From positions 372,001 to 436,000 of the forward strand of contig MU385754.1 in assembly GCA_022497155.1 (NCBI GenBank): a stretch of 64,000 bases of DNA. Direction: 5' to 3'. This DNA comes from Whalleya microplaca (lineage: Eukaryota > Ascomycota > Sordariomycetes > Xylariales > Xylariaceae). The notes below the pieces were generated by a model. It made no database searches. It was not told where the DNA came from and saw only the letters and a program-made list of their open reading frames with translations. Positions 12,083 through 22,753 of this stretch are shown here, piece by piece. Positions within the stretch are counted from its first letter, which is position 1. Every line of letters begins with the position of its first letter. Made by a program: the position numbers and the translations under genes.

Positions 12083-14140
12083 ACCCTGCCACCACTTGTC
12101 AGACGACGCGCGTAGTCCAAGGGACACGACTTCAGCACTTAATCGGGCATTTCAACATGCAGCGGAACGTTCGCACGGGTGCAAACATCCGTCTGACAAC
12201 AATCCTATGACCGCAAAATCCATCTCTAAAGTTCTTCGACAACCTGTCACCGTGCCCCTGCAATACCAGACTTGGTAGCAAGTATTGCCCAGGCATTCCC
12301 ACAACATGACAACTACATATTTGGAGAAGGGTGGAGGCCGGCTATGCATTGAAGTGCCAAGGCTGAAGCCGTTGATAGCAGATGCAGGTCGGCCTGCGTC
12401 TCCTCTTTCCACGACACGCACTTTGTGCTACCTGTTTCCAACAATCGATCTGTCTTACTTCGATCTTGTACTCCCCAAAATACCCCATTGTATCTGTTTT
12501 CTGCCACCGTATACCAATCACACTTTTCCTCCTTGGTAATAGTGGCATTTTTCCCATCCCTACCCGAAAACCTCCGGGCCTGGGCCCTCGCGCACCACCT
12601 CTTCCTTCGTGGCCTCGGTACCATCCGATAGGCAGCACGTAAATGTGTCACCGAAGGGTTACACAACCGCCGACTTTACGACTATAAGGCCAACTCATAC
12701 GTGCATGCGTGGATTGCACTGGTCCGGGATGCGTGTATACGAGAATGACGGCGCATGTTCTACTCATTTAGCTCTAGTCTGCGGATCATGCGTTCATGCT
12801 GCCGCAGTCGCGTCATCACTTTATGATGATCCGGAACTCAAGGTCATCTGGAAGAAGATGAAGCCTCAGAACGTCGACGCTCCTATCGTGATCGTCGACC
12901 TCGTGTCTTCGACGTTTAGCCTTGCTGCGACCATAGCGTGTCTACGATTTGCAAGGTGGTCGTCGATGATACGCCCCTCTACTGTTACCACGGGTGATGA
13001 GAAGGTCGGTGTAGATGTCGAGTAAGACATCGACGTCATGGGCTTCGGACAATGCACCATGCTTCACTCCTTCCAACGATAAGCACTAGTGCGAGGATGC
13101 CGTACAGCAGCGCCCGGGCGAGATGAATATGTGTAGCTTAGACGGTCTGCCGGGGATGCGCTTGTAAGCCATCCATCCGAGCGCACTCATGTGGATGTTG
13201 CTGGCGCAGCGAGACGGCATGGCGTTTGGGTTTTGGCTGGCAATCAGCATCGTGTATTTACTATCTGCTTGTTTTGGATTCCGTGTTGGGTGGTTTACGG
13301 CGGCGTTGGCGGTCGTAGATACCTCTTTGTTTGGTTGCTTGTTTATGGGCTTGGATATGTATGCGGTGCCGTCATATGCGTGTAGGGTAGTTAATGTGTG
13401 CTGTTATCAACATGTATGCCATGTTTTCCTTGTCTACCACGGATCCTGTATCTATTATGATGTGATATCGTGCTGATACCTCTCTCGTGGTTCCATCGGC
13501 ACTGAGTTTAAGGTTGTCAGGGTCTCATTATGTGGGCTTTAGGGTTTCTGCAACCCTAGATCGGTATCAAAGACTGTCGGTCAGTCCTCTGAGGTTCGGC
13601 GAAAAGATCGCAGAGGCGTTTTTGTCATCTGATGGACTTGCAGACGAGGCTGGGACGCACGCTTGGGTTGAGACAACCGCTACTTGGCTACCTTTAGGAG
13701 TTCCGGAGACGGTATTTTCTGTGATTGGGTATTGCAGGATAAATGTTTGGACAATCAGTGAGCCAAATATACACCTTGTCCTACGGTAACAACGAAGTTG
13801 CCGATAACCGGGAGCTACTCCTGGGTCTCTGCTCAACATGCATCATTGAGATCCACGGTCGTGGTGGTGGTCCGCCACATGTCTTAGAAAGATAGCAAGG
13901 CTTGCAGCAGCAGTTAGATAGCTACTATAAATGGAAGATTCAATATATTTCTCGGCAATGTGATTTAGATTGACATGCCTACAATATATGCCAGCAATAT
14001 GGAGTTATAACGCAGGATAACATGATTTCTGGCCTGACAATCATGACAGTACCGCCCAATAATTCACCAAACAGAAGCCGCCAAGGGACAAGGGAATGAC
14101 TTGATAAGAAGCGAAAACATCATAGTCTCATCAACCTCCA
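12083..14140. other. Intergenic with weak ORFs
   Basis: Two open frames deserve mention but are not called as genes. One at 12609-13025 (+) would give 138 aa with two hydrophobic stretches and a CGSC motif. One at 13189-13476 (+) would give a hydrophobic 95-aa peptide. Together they could be the remains of a small membrane-protein gene, but I found no junctions that join them convincingly and no known family. The rest shows nothing. Confidence 0.4.
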
Positions 14141-14605
14141 TCATTCCGCACCGGCCTTGCTCAACATGTGCTCCAACACCTTGGTGCTCTCGTACGTATC
14201 CACGAACTCCAAGATCTGCGAGACCTTCCTCCCATCCTCCGTGAAACTCAAGTCAAAGACCACCTCCACGGTCTTCTGGGCCTGGTCGCCCGTGAACACT
14301 GTCTGCTCCGTCCAGATGGTAGCCCTGCGCTCGGCGGTGTCGATTACCGTCCGCGTGACTTTCTGGGCCACGTCTTGCATGGTCTGCAGCTCGAAGCGCA
14401 TCTGTGCCTCGTAGTCCGCGTTCGTGATCTGCGCCTTGAAGAACTGCGGGTACCGTTGGATGAAGGACAGAGGACGGTACAGCCGGATGCAGTCCTCGGA
14501 CAGGATCGCGGAGAAGAGCGAGGTGTCCTTCGTCTTCACGCCGAGGGTGTTATTCTCTATGAAGGCGTCAATTGTTCCCTGAAGAACTGCTCGGAAGTCG
14601 TCCAT
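14141..14605 (-). CDS. NTF2/SnoaL-like domain protein
   Basis: A single exon of 154 aa, a normal size for a one-domain NTF2-fold (SnoaL-like) protein. The N-terminal helix region (FRAVLQGTIDAFIENNTL) is followed by the typical polar stretch around SILSEDCIRLYRP-type residues, then a central helix and four amphipathic strands (RRATIWTEQTVF, VEVVFDLSFTEDGRKVSQI). This layout is common in small fungal proteins, some of which act as cyclases or isomerases in secondary-metabolite clusters. No biosynthetic genes flank it here, so a metabolic role is not supported. There is no signal peptide. The start ATG at 14605 is the first in frame. The fold assignment rests on residue pattern and length; the function is unknown. 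Confidence 0.7.
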   Translation of the reverse strand: MDDFRAVLQGTIDAFIENNTLGVKTKDTSLFSAILSEDCIRLYRPLSFIQRYPQFFKAQITNADYEAQMRFELQTMQDVAQKVTRTVIDTAERRATIWTEQTVFTGDQAQKTVEVVFDLSFTEDGRKVSQILEFVDTYESTKVLEHMLSKAGAE

Positions 14606-15432
14606 GGCGAATATTGCTTATAAACTGAGATCGGGACTCGATTTAGCACTCGGTCCAGCTACCGAGTAGTATTTCGAAAGACCTGGTACTTATATTAATA
14701 GCTAAGTATGAAAGAACGTGACTATGGAAGCACTGGTTCAGGAAGGAAAGCTTCCTAGGCCACAGTATGGAAGAAAAATGCTTAACCGTCCCTATCGTGA
14801 ATGGGGGAGTTCACGAGAGAGATATACGTACAGATTTTAAGTTCCGGAGAGTTGATACTTAGTTTCAGTGTTAAACTGTACTTGGCCGATTCAAATAGAA
14901 TTGTTCCAAGTGGAAAGAAAATGCCTTTGCTATGTCGCATTACCTACTTTATCACTGCTCCTCCCTTGCTGTTTGGTGGTTATTTGATATGCACCACGGT
15001 GGCTCAGCATGCACAACCTAGGCACAACTGCGTAAAGTATTTGTAATCAAACATGGGCACTCGTAAGCCCCAAGACTAGATAGCCCCTGCAAGAATATAA
15101 GGCGTTACCTACGTTTCGGCTCACTTCGAAGCCACATACTAGTATATCTTAACCCGTATAAAACATCAACATCCCACCTAAGAAGGGCTTATTCCCTGGA
15201 AAACGGGGGAATTACATTGAGGATTCTAGGGGAAATAAGCATCCATAGTGTCCCTTATCTTATAGAAGCTATTAAGTTTAGATTGATGTGCTCACAATTG
15301 CCTTCTTAGGCGGGACTATGATGACACGCAGACACAGCCCCTTACGTTGTGTTTGTTGAAATAGACGCAGGTTATAAGTAGTATAGTAGTTATTATTAGG
15401 GAAGTATCATCACTAGAGTTAAAAGAGGCAGA

Positions 15433-15489
15433 AAATAAGCTAATAGAGCGAATACCAATAACGTTATTAGGAATCGAACCTAACTCGCT
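15433..15489. repeat. 57-bp repeat copy 1, tRNA T-arm-like
   Basis: This 57-bp segment recurs at 15654-15710 with one mismatch. On the minus strand it contains GGTTCGATTCC, an exact RNA polymerase III B-box, embedded in a perfect T-arm (stem TTAGG/CCTAA around a 7-base loop TTCGATT). It also holds the 12-bp palindrome AATAACGTTATT. The full cloverleaf is not present, so this is a tRNA-derived or SINE-like fragment and not a tRNA gene. Confidence 0.7.
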
Positions 15490-15523
15490 TTAATAGCCAT
15501 ACAGCTACTCCATTACATACAGA

Positions 15524-15634
15524 ACGTGCGACCCCGCACATCTTAACCTAAGGCCTATAGTACTTAGCGTTAGATGCCTTCTCAAAAGTACCTAAGCAAT
15601 AGCAGCGGGGTAAACCGAACCCAGGTCCGCACGT
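15524..15634. repeat. Short inverted repeat between the 57-bp repeats
   Basis: ACGTGCGACC near 15524 and GGTCCGCACGT at 15624-15634 are inverted copies with one extra base. CCCCGC and GCGGGG lie just inside. The inverted repeat is framed by the two 57-bp direct repeats, so the whole 15433-15710 block looks like one compact non-autonomous element or its remnant. Confidence 0.5.
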
Positions 15635-15653
15635 CTGTAATAATAACGTTACC

Positions 15654-15710
15654 AAATAAGCTAATAAAGCGAATACCAATAACGTTATTAGGAATCGAAC
15701 CTAACTCGCT
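15654..15710. repeat. 57-bp repeat copy 2, tRNA T-arm-like
   Basis: Same orientation as the copy at 15433-15489 and identical except for one G/A difference. It carries the same B-box and T-arm-like hairpin on the minus strand. Sequences outside the 57 bp differ between the copies. Confidence 0.7.
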
Positions 15711-17275
15711 CTATCAGCAACACAGCTGCAGAGCCTCCTATATATAAGCCACAGCTTGTGGGGCGTTCCCAGCCACCTGAATTATCAGCCACACATCCCT
15801 GTATTCCGACAGTGTTCACTTATAATTTTACGGCTTAACGACCGGGAAAAGTGTTTATCGCAAGTGCAGAGACTGCCGTCATTATTGATATAGCTTCAAA
15901 TATAAATGATCTTAAGATTGGCATGCATTTAATGATAATAATGATAATTGCCCATGAAAAGGGATACCAACATTATCTGAATAGCAGGACAGCTACTATT
16001 CTGAAAATCTAAATCACAGTAGTAAAGCTTCTTGTCACGCTGTATACTAATAGCCGTTATTAATGTGCAGCAATAGTGGCGTCGTTTTTGTGACACTTCC
16101 TTTAACAAAGAATAAAAAATAACGCCGTAGTCTTGATCTCATGTGGTTACTTAGAGCCGACCTACAATATGCCGTAGAAAAACTTTAGGCCTCAACCAAT
16201 CTTATATGGTTGGGCTTCAGACTAAAGATGGTGGGAATTGGCAGAGAGTCGAAAATTACCAAGACAGAGCCGTTCATCACCCCAGGGAGCGTGTTAGAAG
16301 CTGTACAGCCCTATCGTGCAGTAGATGCAGCGTCATTGTTATTGGTGTCACATCTGACCAACGTGGAAAAAACTACAGACAAAAGCAGATACTAGCAAAA
16401 GCACCCAGAAAATGCCCAGCAGCCAGTCATGGAATCTGAAAAGTTTAACAGAGAAATGGAATAAGGGCTTTCAAGTTTCGAGAACCACGATGTGCCTTCA
16501 ATTAATATGATAATGATGACAACGATAGAGTTCTATATAGACATAGAAAATTCCCAACAGCCACACAGCCATACGTTAGTAAAGGGATTGACTAGCAACA
16601 AAGTGATATTTTCATCTAGGTATATTCGCAAGGTAGAATATTTACATTGAGATAATGACATAGAGCTTTGCTCTTGGACAAGATCACGAAGTTTAATATA
16701 TGTAGCATATCAAAGCATCATATAATGGACTATCAAGGTGAAGGCCCTCTATTCTCTCAGCGCTGGCTATTATCAACTATACGAGGAGGTATTTCTAACT
16801 TTGATATTAATGCATAGGGGGATATCTAGCAGGAGCTGAAGTACTATGTATACCTCAGGTACATAAGCTCGTGAGAGTCATTGATGACACCAATCGCAAT
16901 CGCATTTTCTAGCTTGTATAATTCTCAATATGTTCTATCATTAACATGTTAGATGCTTTCTCCCTGCCATACTAGGAAACTTATATACATCTATCATATA
17001 GCGGCCTGTGGAGAAGAATGCACACTTTCTCTATTTAAATTTCTACCTCACCCTTTGGGGGGTGGCCTTTGGGAGGAAGTAAGCATCAACTAATCTTTTG
17101 CGTCGGCTAATATTAATAGTGATGAAGCTGGTAGTCCGTTGGGTGTTCAAGGAGGTGAGCACTGAACCAAAACAAATATCACTTGTTACATGCTTAACAT
17201 GTTAGTTACCGTTCTTATCTATGAGTTAGGAAGCTTAAGATTTCCCAAGTTGAACGAAGGAAAGCTGTTTTTGGA

Positions 17276-17343
17276 TCACTACTAGCGTTGGCTATTATGC
17301 CTCCTCACGCGCGAAGAGGAGTCGTGATAGCCAACGGTAGTGG
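17276..17343. repeat. Imperfect inverted repeat, ~30-bp arms
   Basis: The left arm (CACTAC, then CGTTGGCTAT, then CTCCTC) is mirrored by the right arm (GAGGAG, ATAGCCAACG, GTAGTG) around a short CG-rich loop. One 3-base insertion and a few mismatches separate the arms. This is the shape of a small foldback element or MITE remnant; no target duplication was recognised. Confidence 0.6.
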
Positions 17344-17545
17344 ACATTATTTACCTTGCATATCACTGTGTGGCTGTGTGGGTGCTGCCTAGGTGACCTG
17401 CCAGCCTATTGATATGGGTAAGAGATACGTGCAGCTGACTGACTGGTCTTGGGTGGCTTCGGCGCGGAGCTAGGCACCCACGTATCATATCCTATCATAT
17501 CCAACCTCTGTTCAGGCTGTGACTGTCAACACGTGATAAGCCTCG

Positions 17546-17585
17546 CCAGAATTTTTCATTCTGGAATCAAGGGCTGTGCTAAGGC
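17546..17585. repeat. 40-bp dispersed repeat copy 1
   Basis: Exactly repeated at 18052-18091. It begins with a small hairpin, CCAGAAT and ATTCTGG around a TTTTTC loop. The sequence after the repeat differs between copies. Confidence 0.8.
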
Positions 17586-18031
17586 CGTGAAGAGCTACGG
17601 TGCATATTGTTACTGAATATTAGAGCATATACTTAGGATTGTGGGTAGCGTAGTAGAAAGTAGTCTGACAGCTTACATCTCACATCTCCAGGCACTGTGC
17701 GGCTATGGCTATCTGTACAGTGCTGTTGAGGCATCCTACTGTGCGAAATCTACAGTGTAGCTGATTTGAAATGTTATATATTACCGCAGAAACTAGTCCA
17801 CCGTCTAATACACAAGATCAATTTTCACCGTAAGGCTGTAGATATTCATACGATGAGGCATCCTGACCTTTTCCCGGCCCACAAATCTTTTTGGCCCGCC
17901 AAGACTCTTTTTGACTCTGTGGCCACTAATAATACTCTTTGGGGCGCTGTTGGCTGTACCTCCATCGTTGGCATCAACTGGCAAAACCCCGGGCCTTGGA
18001 GGAAGTCGTACAGGCGGCACAAAATTACTCC

Positions 18032-18114
18032 GCGGCGAAACTAACGTACCTCCAGAATTTTTCATTCTGGAATCAAGGGCTGTGCTAAGGCTCTGCGGCG
18101 AAACTAACGTACCT
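18032..18114. repeat. Compound repeat: 20-mer / 40-mer / 20-mer
   Basis: A 20-bp word beginning GCGGCGAAAC is found at 18032-18051 and again at 18095-18114, flanking the second copy of the 40-bp repeat (18052-18091). The unit repeats with a period of 63 bp. On the minus strand the 20-mer reads as GTLVSP in an open frame, but this looks like a by-product of the repeat and not a coding motif. Confidence 0.75.
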
Positions 18115-19104
18115 AACCTAGGTATCTGCCCAGGTGGTGGAAGAACAATCATCCAACCGAAGTACTCCGTAGCATTCCAAGAATGGTAACGAGGCAGCGA
18201 GGGTAATAAGATTACTAAAGACACCTGTATACAGAGTACCTAACTGGGAGACTAACAAGTCTAATATACATAAAATGTACAAGCTCCAAAGCTTTCATGC
18301 ACCACAGTATCGACAATCTCTCATTAACTAAGGCATATTTATTGATTGACATGCATACCGTAGTGCAGTTTTGGGATTACCTGCAAGGCGTTTTTAGATC
18401 GTCATATTCAATCGATTTTCTTTTCCTTATTCACCATCAGAGCCTCAAATTTTTCATGCTGGTATACACAATTGTCACGATAATAGGGGTATTAGTTATA
18501 GTGCCTTAATACTTGCACACACTGTGACTGTGATAACAATACAGTTGTGTTGCTGTTAATACCTAGGTATTGTCAAATTCAGGCACACAGATCACATGGA
18601 AAAGTGACATACACACAATGGAGAATTTTAAAGAAATACTTTTGAGTAATTTACGCATACGTAGATCATACAATGCCTAGACGTTAATCCATTACAAGTT
18701 ATGGAAGCAGGCAATAGTCCGAGCCAGTTGACGTTCAATGTTGTAGTAAAATATCTAAATTTACAATTTGCTAACTTCGACTTAAAGGCTTTCGTAGTAT
18801 ATGCACGTGCTTTACGGAGCTGTTAGTCTCTTACACAGGCGGTCGATATGTTCACGCCACTTTGAAGTAAAGAATGAAATGAAACTGCCACCATTCGTTC
18901 CTTATGAATCAAGGCCAGCCCGCCATATACCGCATACGCGAACAGTTGAGGTCATATCAGCCACCACTTTTTTGACAGACTTGTCTTTCATTGATTATTA
19001 TGGACTCTACCTAGGTGGTACTTGGGTTCAGTGCCCGATGTCTTTGGTATTGTGGCATACTTCACCGGGTATCTTCAGCATTGTTGCAGAATCCTGCTGT
19101 TAAA

Positions 19105-22100
19105 CTATAGCTGAGTCTGTATGACCTTTGCCAACTCGCGAAGGCCACGAATCCGTTCTATGTGATCCCCACTCGATGGCTGTAGGCCACCGGCAATAGC
19201 AAGGCGGAGTTTCAAAGCCTGCCTACTCTCCACGCTCTGATGAGTGAATGTTAGTTCTGTTCCAAAAATTTGAATAGTGCCGCCTCTTACTTCTTCAATA
19301 GTAGATTTGATCACATATCGGGTTACCGTGACCTGCTTCTTTTGGTCAAGTCTTATCAAACGACCGATTGCTTGACTTTCCACCGAAGGATTCCACTGCG
19401 GTTCAAGGAGATGAAGTCGATTGGCAGCTGACAGCTGATTCAGGCTAGTCTATTTAGTTGAAGTTAGGGTTGGTATTGTAGAAAATCGACTCACCCGATT
19501 GCTCCTGTCCCTAATGTCATTAGGAGCACTTTGATTGAAGGGTCATCTTGAAACTCGGTAAGCGTCTGTCTCCTTTGGATGATTGAGAGTGAGCCGTCGA
19601 TTCGCCTGAAAGCTATGTTGTGCTCCATAAGAAGTGCAGTAACGGCATCCAGACTTCTAATCCATGAAGAGAAAACAATACTATAATAAAGATCAGCCTG
19701 GGGTTTCCTCACAGCCTGGTTTATCTCAAACCTTTTCTCTTCTGCATCCTGCTGCTTAATATTTTGGAGGAGAGTTTTCAGTTTCGCTGAATATTCCCCA
19801 GCAGGATAAATAATTGTATCAGTATCGTTTGGCTCGGAAGGGACCACTTGAAACCCCGATTTTGCTTGATTGTGACATGTTTGTGATTTTCTCAGAGTTC
19901 TTTGTTCAACCTCTTGGTGGTAACGAGGGATGCAATCAGAGCAGATCAAGCCGAGGGGTTCCGTTAAGTATGGAGGCTCTCGGTGGTCCAGAGTATCGCA
20001 GTACGCATTACAGGAAGCACAAATTGTCTCGCCGTTTTGCTGAAAGAGGCTCATTCTTTCATCTGGTCGTGCTAATGCTGCTTCGCCAATTCCTAGACCC
20101 AAATTGCAGAAGATACGCATTCTCAGAAGTGCTTCAAGGACAGGCTTTTGGTCTGATCTTTGCGTATTCTGACGTCTGACAACCTCGTCAATCGACCTTT
20201 TACATGCCAGCGCCAGCTCATTGTATGCTTCTCGTTCTTTGGATGAGAAGGTTGGCCTGCAAGTTGTAAAAGTAACGCCTAGCAATGAAAGAACTGATGT
20301 ACTACGGCGTAAACAAATCGAACCAAGCAATAGCTTCAGCTTCTCGAAATCTGATTTTAGTATACCACTCGTTGTTTTCTTTGTGCCAATAATGTGCCGC
20401 CGGAAAGTGATTGTATCCTCAAGCAAGGGGACCCGTAAGAATTTGACTAACGAGCCTAGATCTTCTAGACTGTTTTGTATTGGTGTCCCAGTCATACACC
20501 ATCGAATCACTGCATCGAGTTCTGTAACTGCTTTGAAGTGCTTTGTCGACAAGTTACGAATAACGTGTGCTACCATTACTTGAGTTTAGAAGCGTGGATT
20601 GGCTCGAACTATGCTCACAACCTACCTTCATCTAAAACCAACCGGTACCATTTGAAACTATTCAGCACACCACCGCCACGGCGAAAGTCTGCCGCAACCG
20701 TCCCGTAAGTAGATAGAACTATGTCGTATGTCATGTTTGACGAGAGGGAGAGACTTCGATTTGGTCCGTGGTACTTATAGTAACACAGTCTCCCTGGATG
20801 GACGTGTCTGGAAGAAGCTATTAGCCCACTATCTACGTAAAACCCCCGAAACTTACTTTTGGATCTCTGCAACCCATCCATCGAGCAACACTGTTTAGTC
20901 AGAACAGTGGATGTAAATTGGAACAGATGCCTGAACTCACAAGCAGATGGCATCAATATTAATGTTGAGTGTGTCGGATGCTTTTGCCGCGTGTCTATCA
21001 AGTTTTGCGGACTTTGTTTCGATACAAAACTGTTGGCTTCTCTAAGGCTTGACGCTATAGATGCAATCATAGTAAGGGTCTTTCCGACACCCATAGCATC
21101 GGCGAGAATACCACCAAGCGTATCATCGGGTGTATCACTTACTCGCCCAGTAATTAAGTGATGGTACCTAGATGACCTGTGAATAGATGTATTCTATAAA
21201 TATATTAAATCATGACTGTGCAACTAAACTTACACTTGGGTGTCTTGATCCAAGCCTCCAAGCTTCCACAAACTACGTGGGTGTATATGCATTGGGGTTT
21301 CTCGCCGGATGATGAAATCTACCGCTTCCTTCTGATGACTTCAAGTTCTCAGCACTGAAGGGCTACATTATCTTCAATTACTAACCTAAGTAGTGGAGTC
21401 TTTATCCGCGAATCGATGCTTGCTTCTTTGAGATAGTCATGCTGGGGCAAATGGTCAAGTACATGAGCGAGATTCGTGGCCGCTTGCCCATTGTCCTCTT
21501 GTGATGGTGATGCGTTAGATTCGTTTCTGACATCCTCCAAGCCTTGGATAGCAGGTAAAAGTGACCCATTGGACAAAGAAACCCCGGATATGTTAAAATA
21601 CTGTGGGTTTTCGTATGGCACATCAGAAGGTATTGGAAACGGATGCTGCAGAAACAGACGGTACCGAGCCATTTCCTTGGCTAGGACTTCAGCAGCCAAT
21701 TGAGGACCAAATACGAGCAAGTCAATAGATGACTTTGTATTCTGAGCCTTCCTCATAGGAGTGATCGTAGATTTGTCTGATTGGACAGCGGAAGAGGTTA
21801 GGCCATTCTTATTCTCTGGCCGAATGTATCCTTTGAAATATATTTCGTTTATTGAGGTAAGCGTTCTTAGTGCCAAATATGTCTTCGTGTTTAATGTTGC
21901 TACCACATTCCCAGACGTTTCTATGACCTCACAACGTTCGTGACTAAATAGAAGTCTGACCTCGGATGTCTCTTCGCTCGTTGAGGCTCTTGCTGCATCT
22001 GGTCTATGGCGGTTACCAACAGGAATCCACTGGATTTGTATGTCGCACAGCTTCAAGAATTAGTAACGACTGTGAAGAAGGCTGGGAGTCGTACCATTCC

Positions 22101-22157
22101 AAAGCACATTTCGTAAGGTGGATCAATAGATGTCGACCGGAAATTCTCCATGGCCAT
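19105..22157 (-). CDS. SNF2-family ATPase, RAD5/RAD16-like
   Basis: Nine exons on the minus strand (22157-22095, 22050-21386, 21338-21234, 21167-20941, 20890-20857, 20807-20626, 20569-19732, 19680-19495, 19444-19105) give 879 aa with every junction in phase. Swi2/Snf2 ATPases use ATP to remodel nucleosomes or translocate on DNA in the nucleus. Motifs in order: Walker A GILADAMGVGKT (about 295-308), DEAH box (about 425), TGTPIQNS, a degenerate Cys-rich insert ICASCNAYC...CSDC (about 606-635) where RAD5/RAD16-type proteins carry a RING finger, helicase-C IVFSSW (about 706) and QAIGRLIRLDQKK. Walker A has GVGKT where GLGKT is usual. Two candidate acceptors exist for intron 6; the one at 20570 restores DEAH. 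The N-terminus (MAMENF) is the least certain part. It is divergently paired with the NACHT gene at 22754. Confidence 0.9.
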
Positions 22158-22753
22158 GTTGAAGTTGTTTTTCGAGCTATAAGCAGAAGCTAGAAAATAA
22201 AATCTCCTCGCTAGTTCTGACCTCGAACACTCATAGATCCTATTTAGTACCACGGCTTCAAGGCTTCGTATTTGTCGTATGGATCTGTAATGATACTGGT
22301 AATAGAATAATCTCCGAGAACTTGATTGTGAAAGGAAGCAATAACTTGTACAATACAATACTTGGGTAAGTCATAATTGAATTTTAAAATCAGAATGATC
22401 GCATCCTCCGGTTTGACGTTCCCGGTCACTTCAAGTTGCGGTGTTCTGAATATGCAGGTCGCCTCCACCCATGCATAGCCGTTGAACATGAGGTACCAAC
22501 TGCATGAAGAGCCACGAAAAACGCCTACCCGTGCCACACACGTTGCATTGCCACCAATCTGCGTATGCCTCCTTAATCAATGTAGGCAACCTAGGCAACC
22601 AGGCAGACTTTCCCTTAGGTAAACTAGGCGTAAATGGGATTGTGTGGTAGAGTACTTCATGACGTAGAACAATGCAACATCTACAACTACAGTAATTCGT
22701 ATGAATCCACCCCCAGAATTTGTTCTCCGCATAGTATTCCAATTCTTTTCAAC
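22158..22753. promoter_or_regulatory. Divergent promoter between SNF2 and NACHT genes
   Basis: 596 bases separate the two start codons, which face away from each other, so the interval must hold both promoters. A minus-strand frame at 22244-22537 is open but does not join convincingly to the helicase. A short AGGCAACC direct repeat lies near 22583-22600. I see no definite transcription-factor sites. Confidence 0.5.

Larger units (their letters stand above)
14606..19104. other. 4.5-kb AT-rich repeat-bearing gene desert
   Basis: No gene was found. The region is visibly richer in A and T than the rest, with many short stop-broken frames, and it carries several repeats listed separately: a 57-bp near-identical pair with tRNA-like features, a long inverted repeat, and a 40-bp/20-bp repeat set. 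The composition would fit old transposon remains, possibly altered by repeat-induced point mutation, but I could not compute dinucleotide indices. It borders the SNF2/NACHT gene pair. Confidence 0.55.

Noticed and set aside
15433..15710. Functional tRNA genes at the B-box matches
   Set aside because: Only the T-arm is intact; the acceptor, D and anticodon arms cannot be formed.
17805..18224. Minus-strand 139-codon frame with repeated GTLVSP
   Set aside because: The repeated peptide comes from the DNA repeat at 18032-18114; no start context, splice structure or family.
22244..22537. Minus-strand open frame upstream of the SNF2 gene as an extra 5' exon
   Set aside because: No acceptable splice joins it in frame, and the SNF2 N-terminus is satisfied by MAMENF at 22157.
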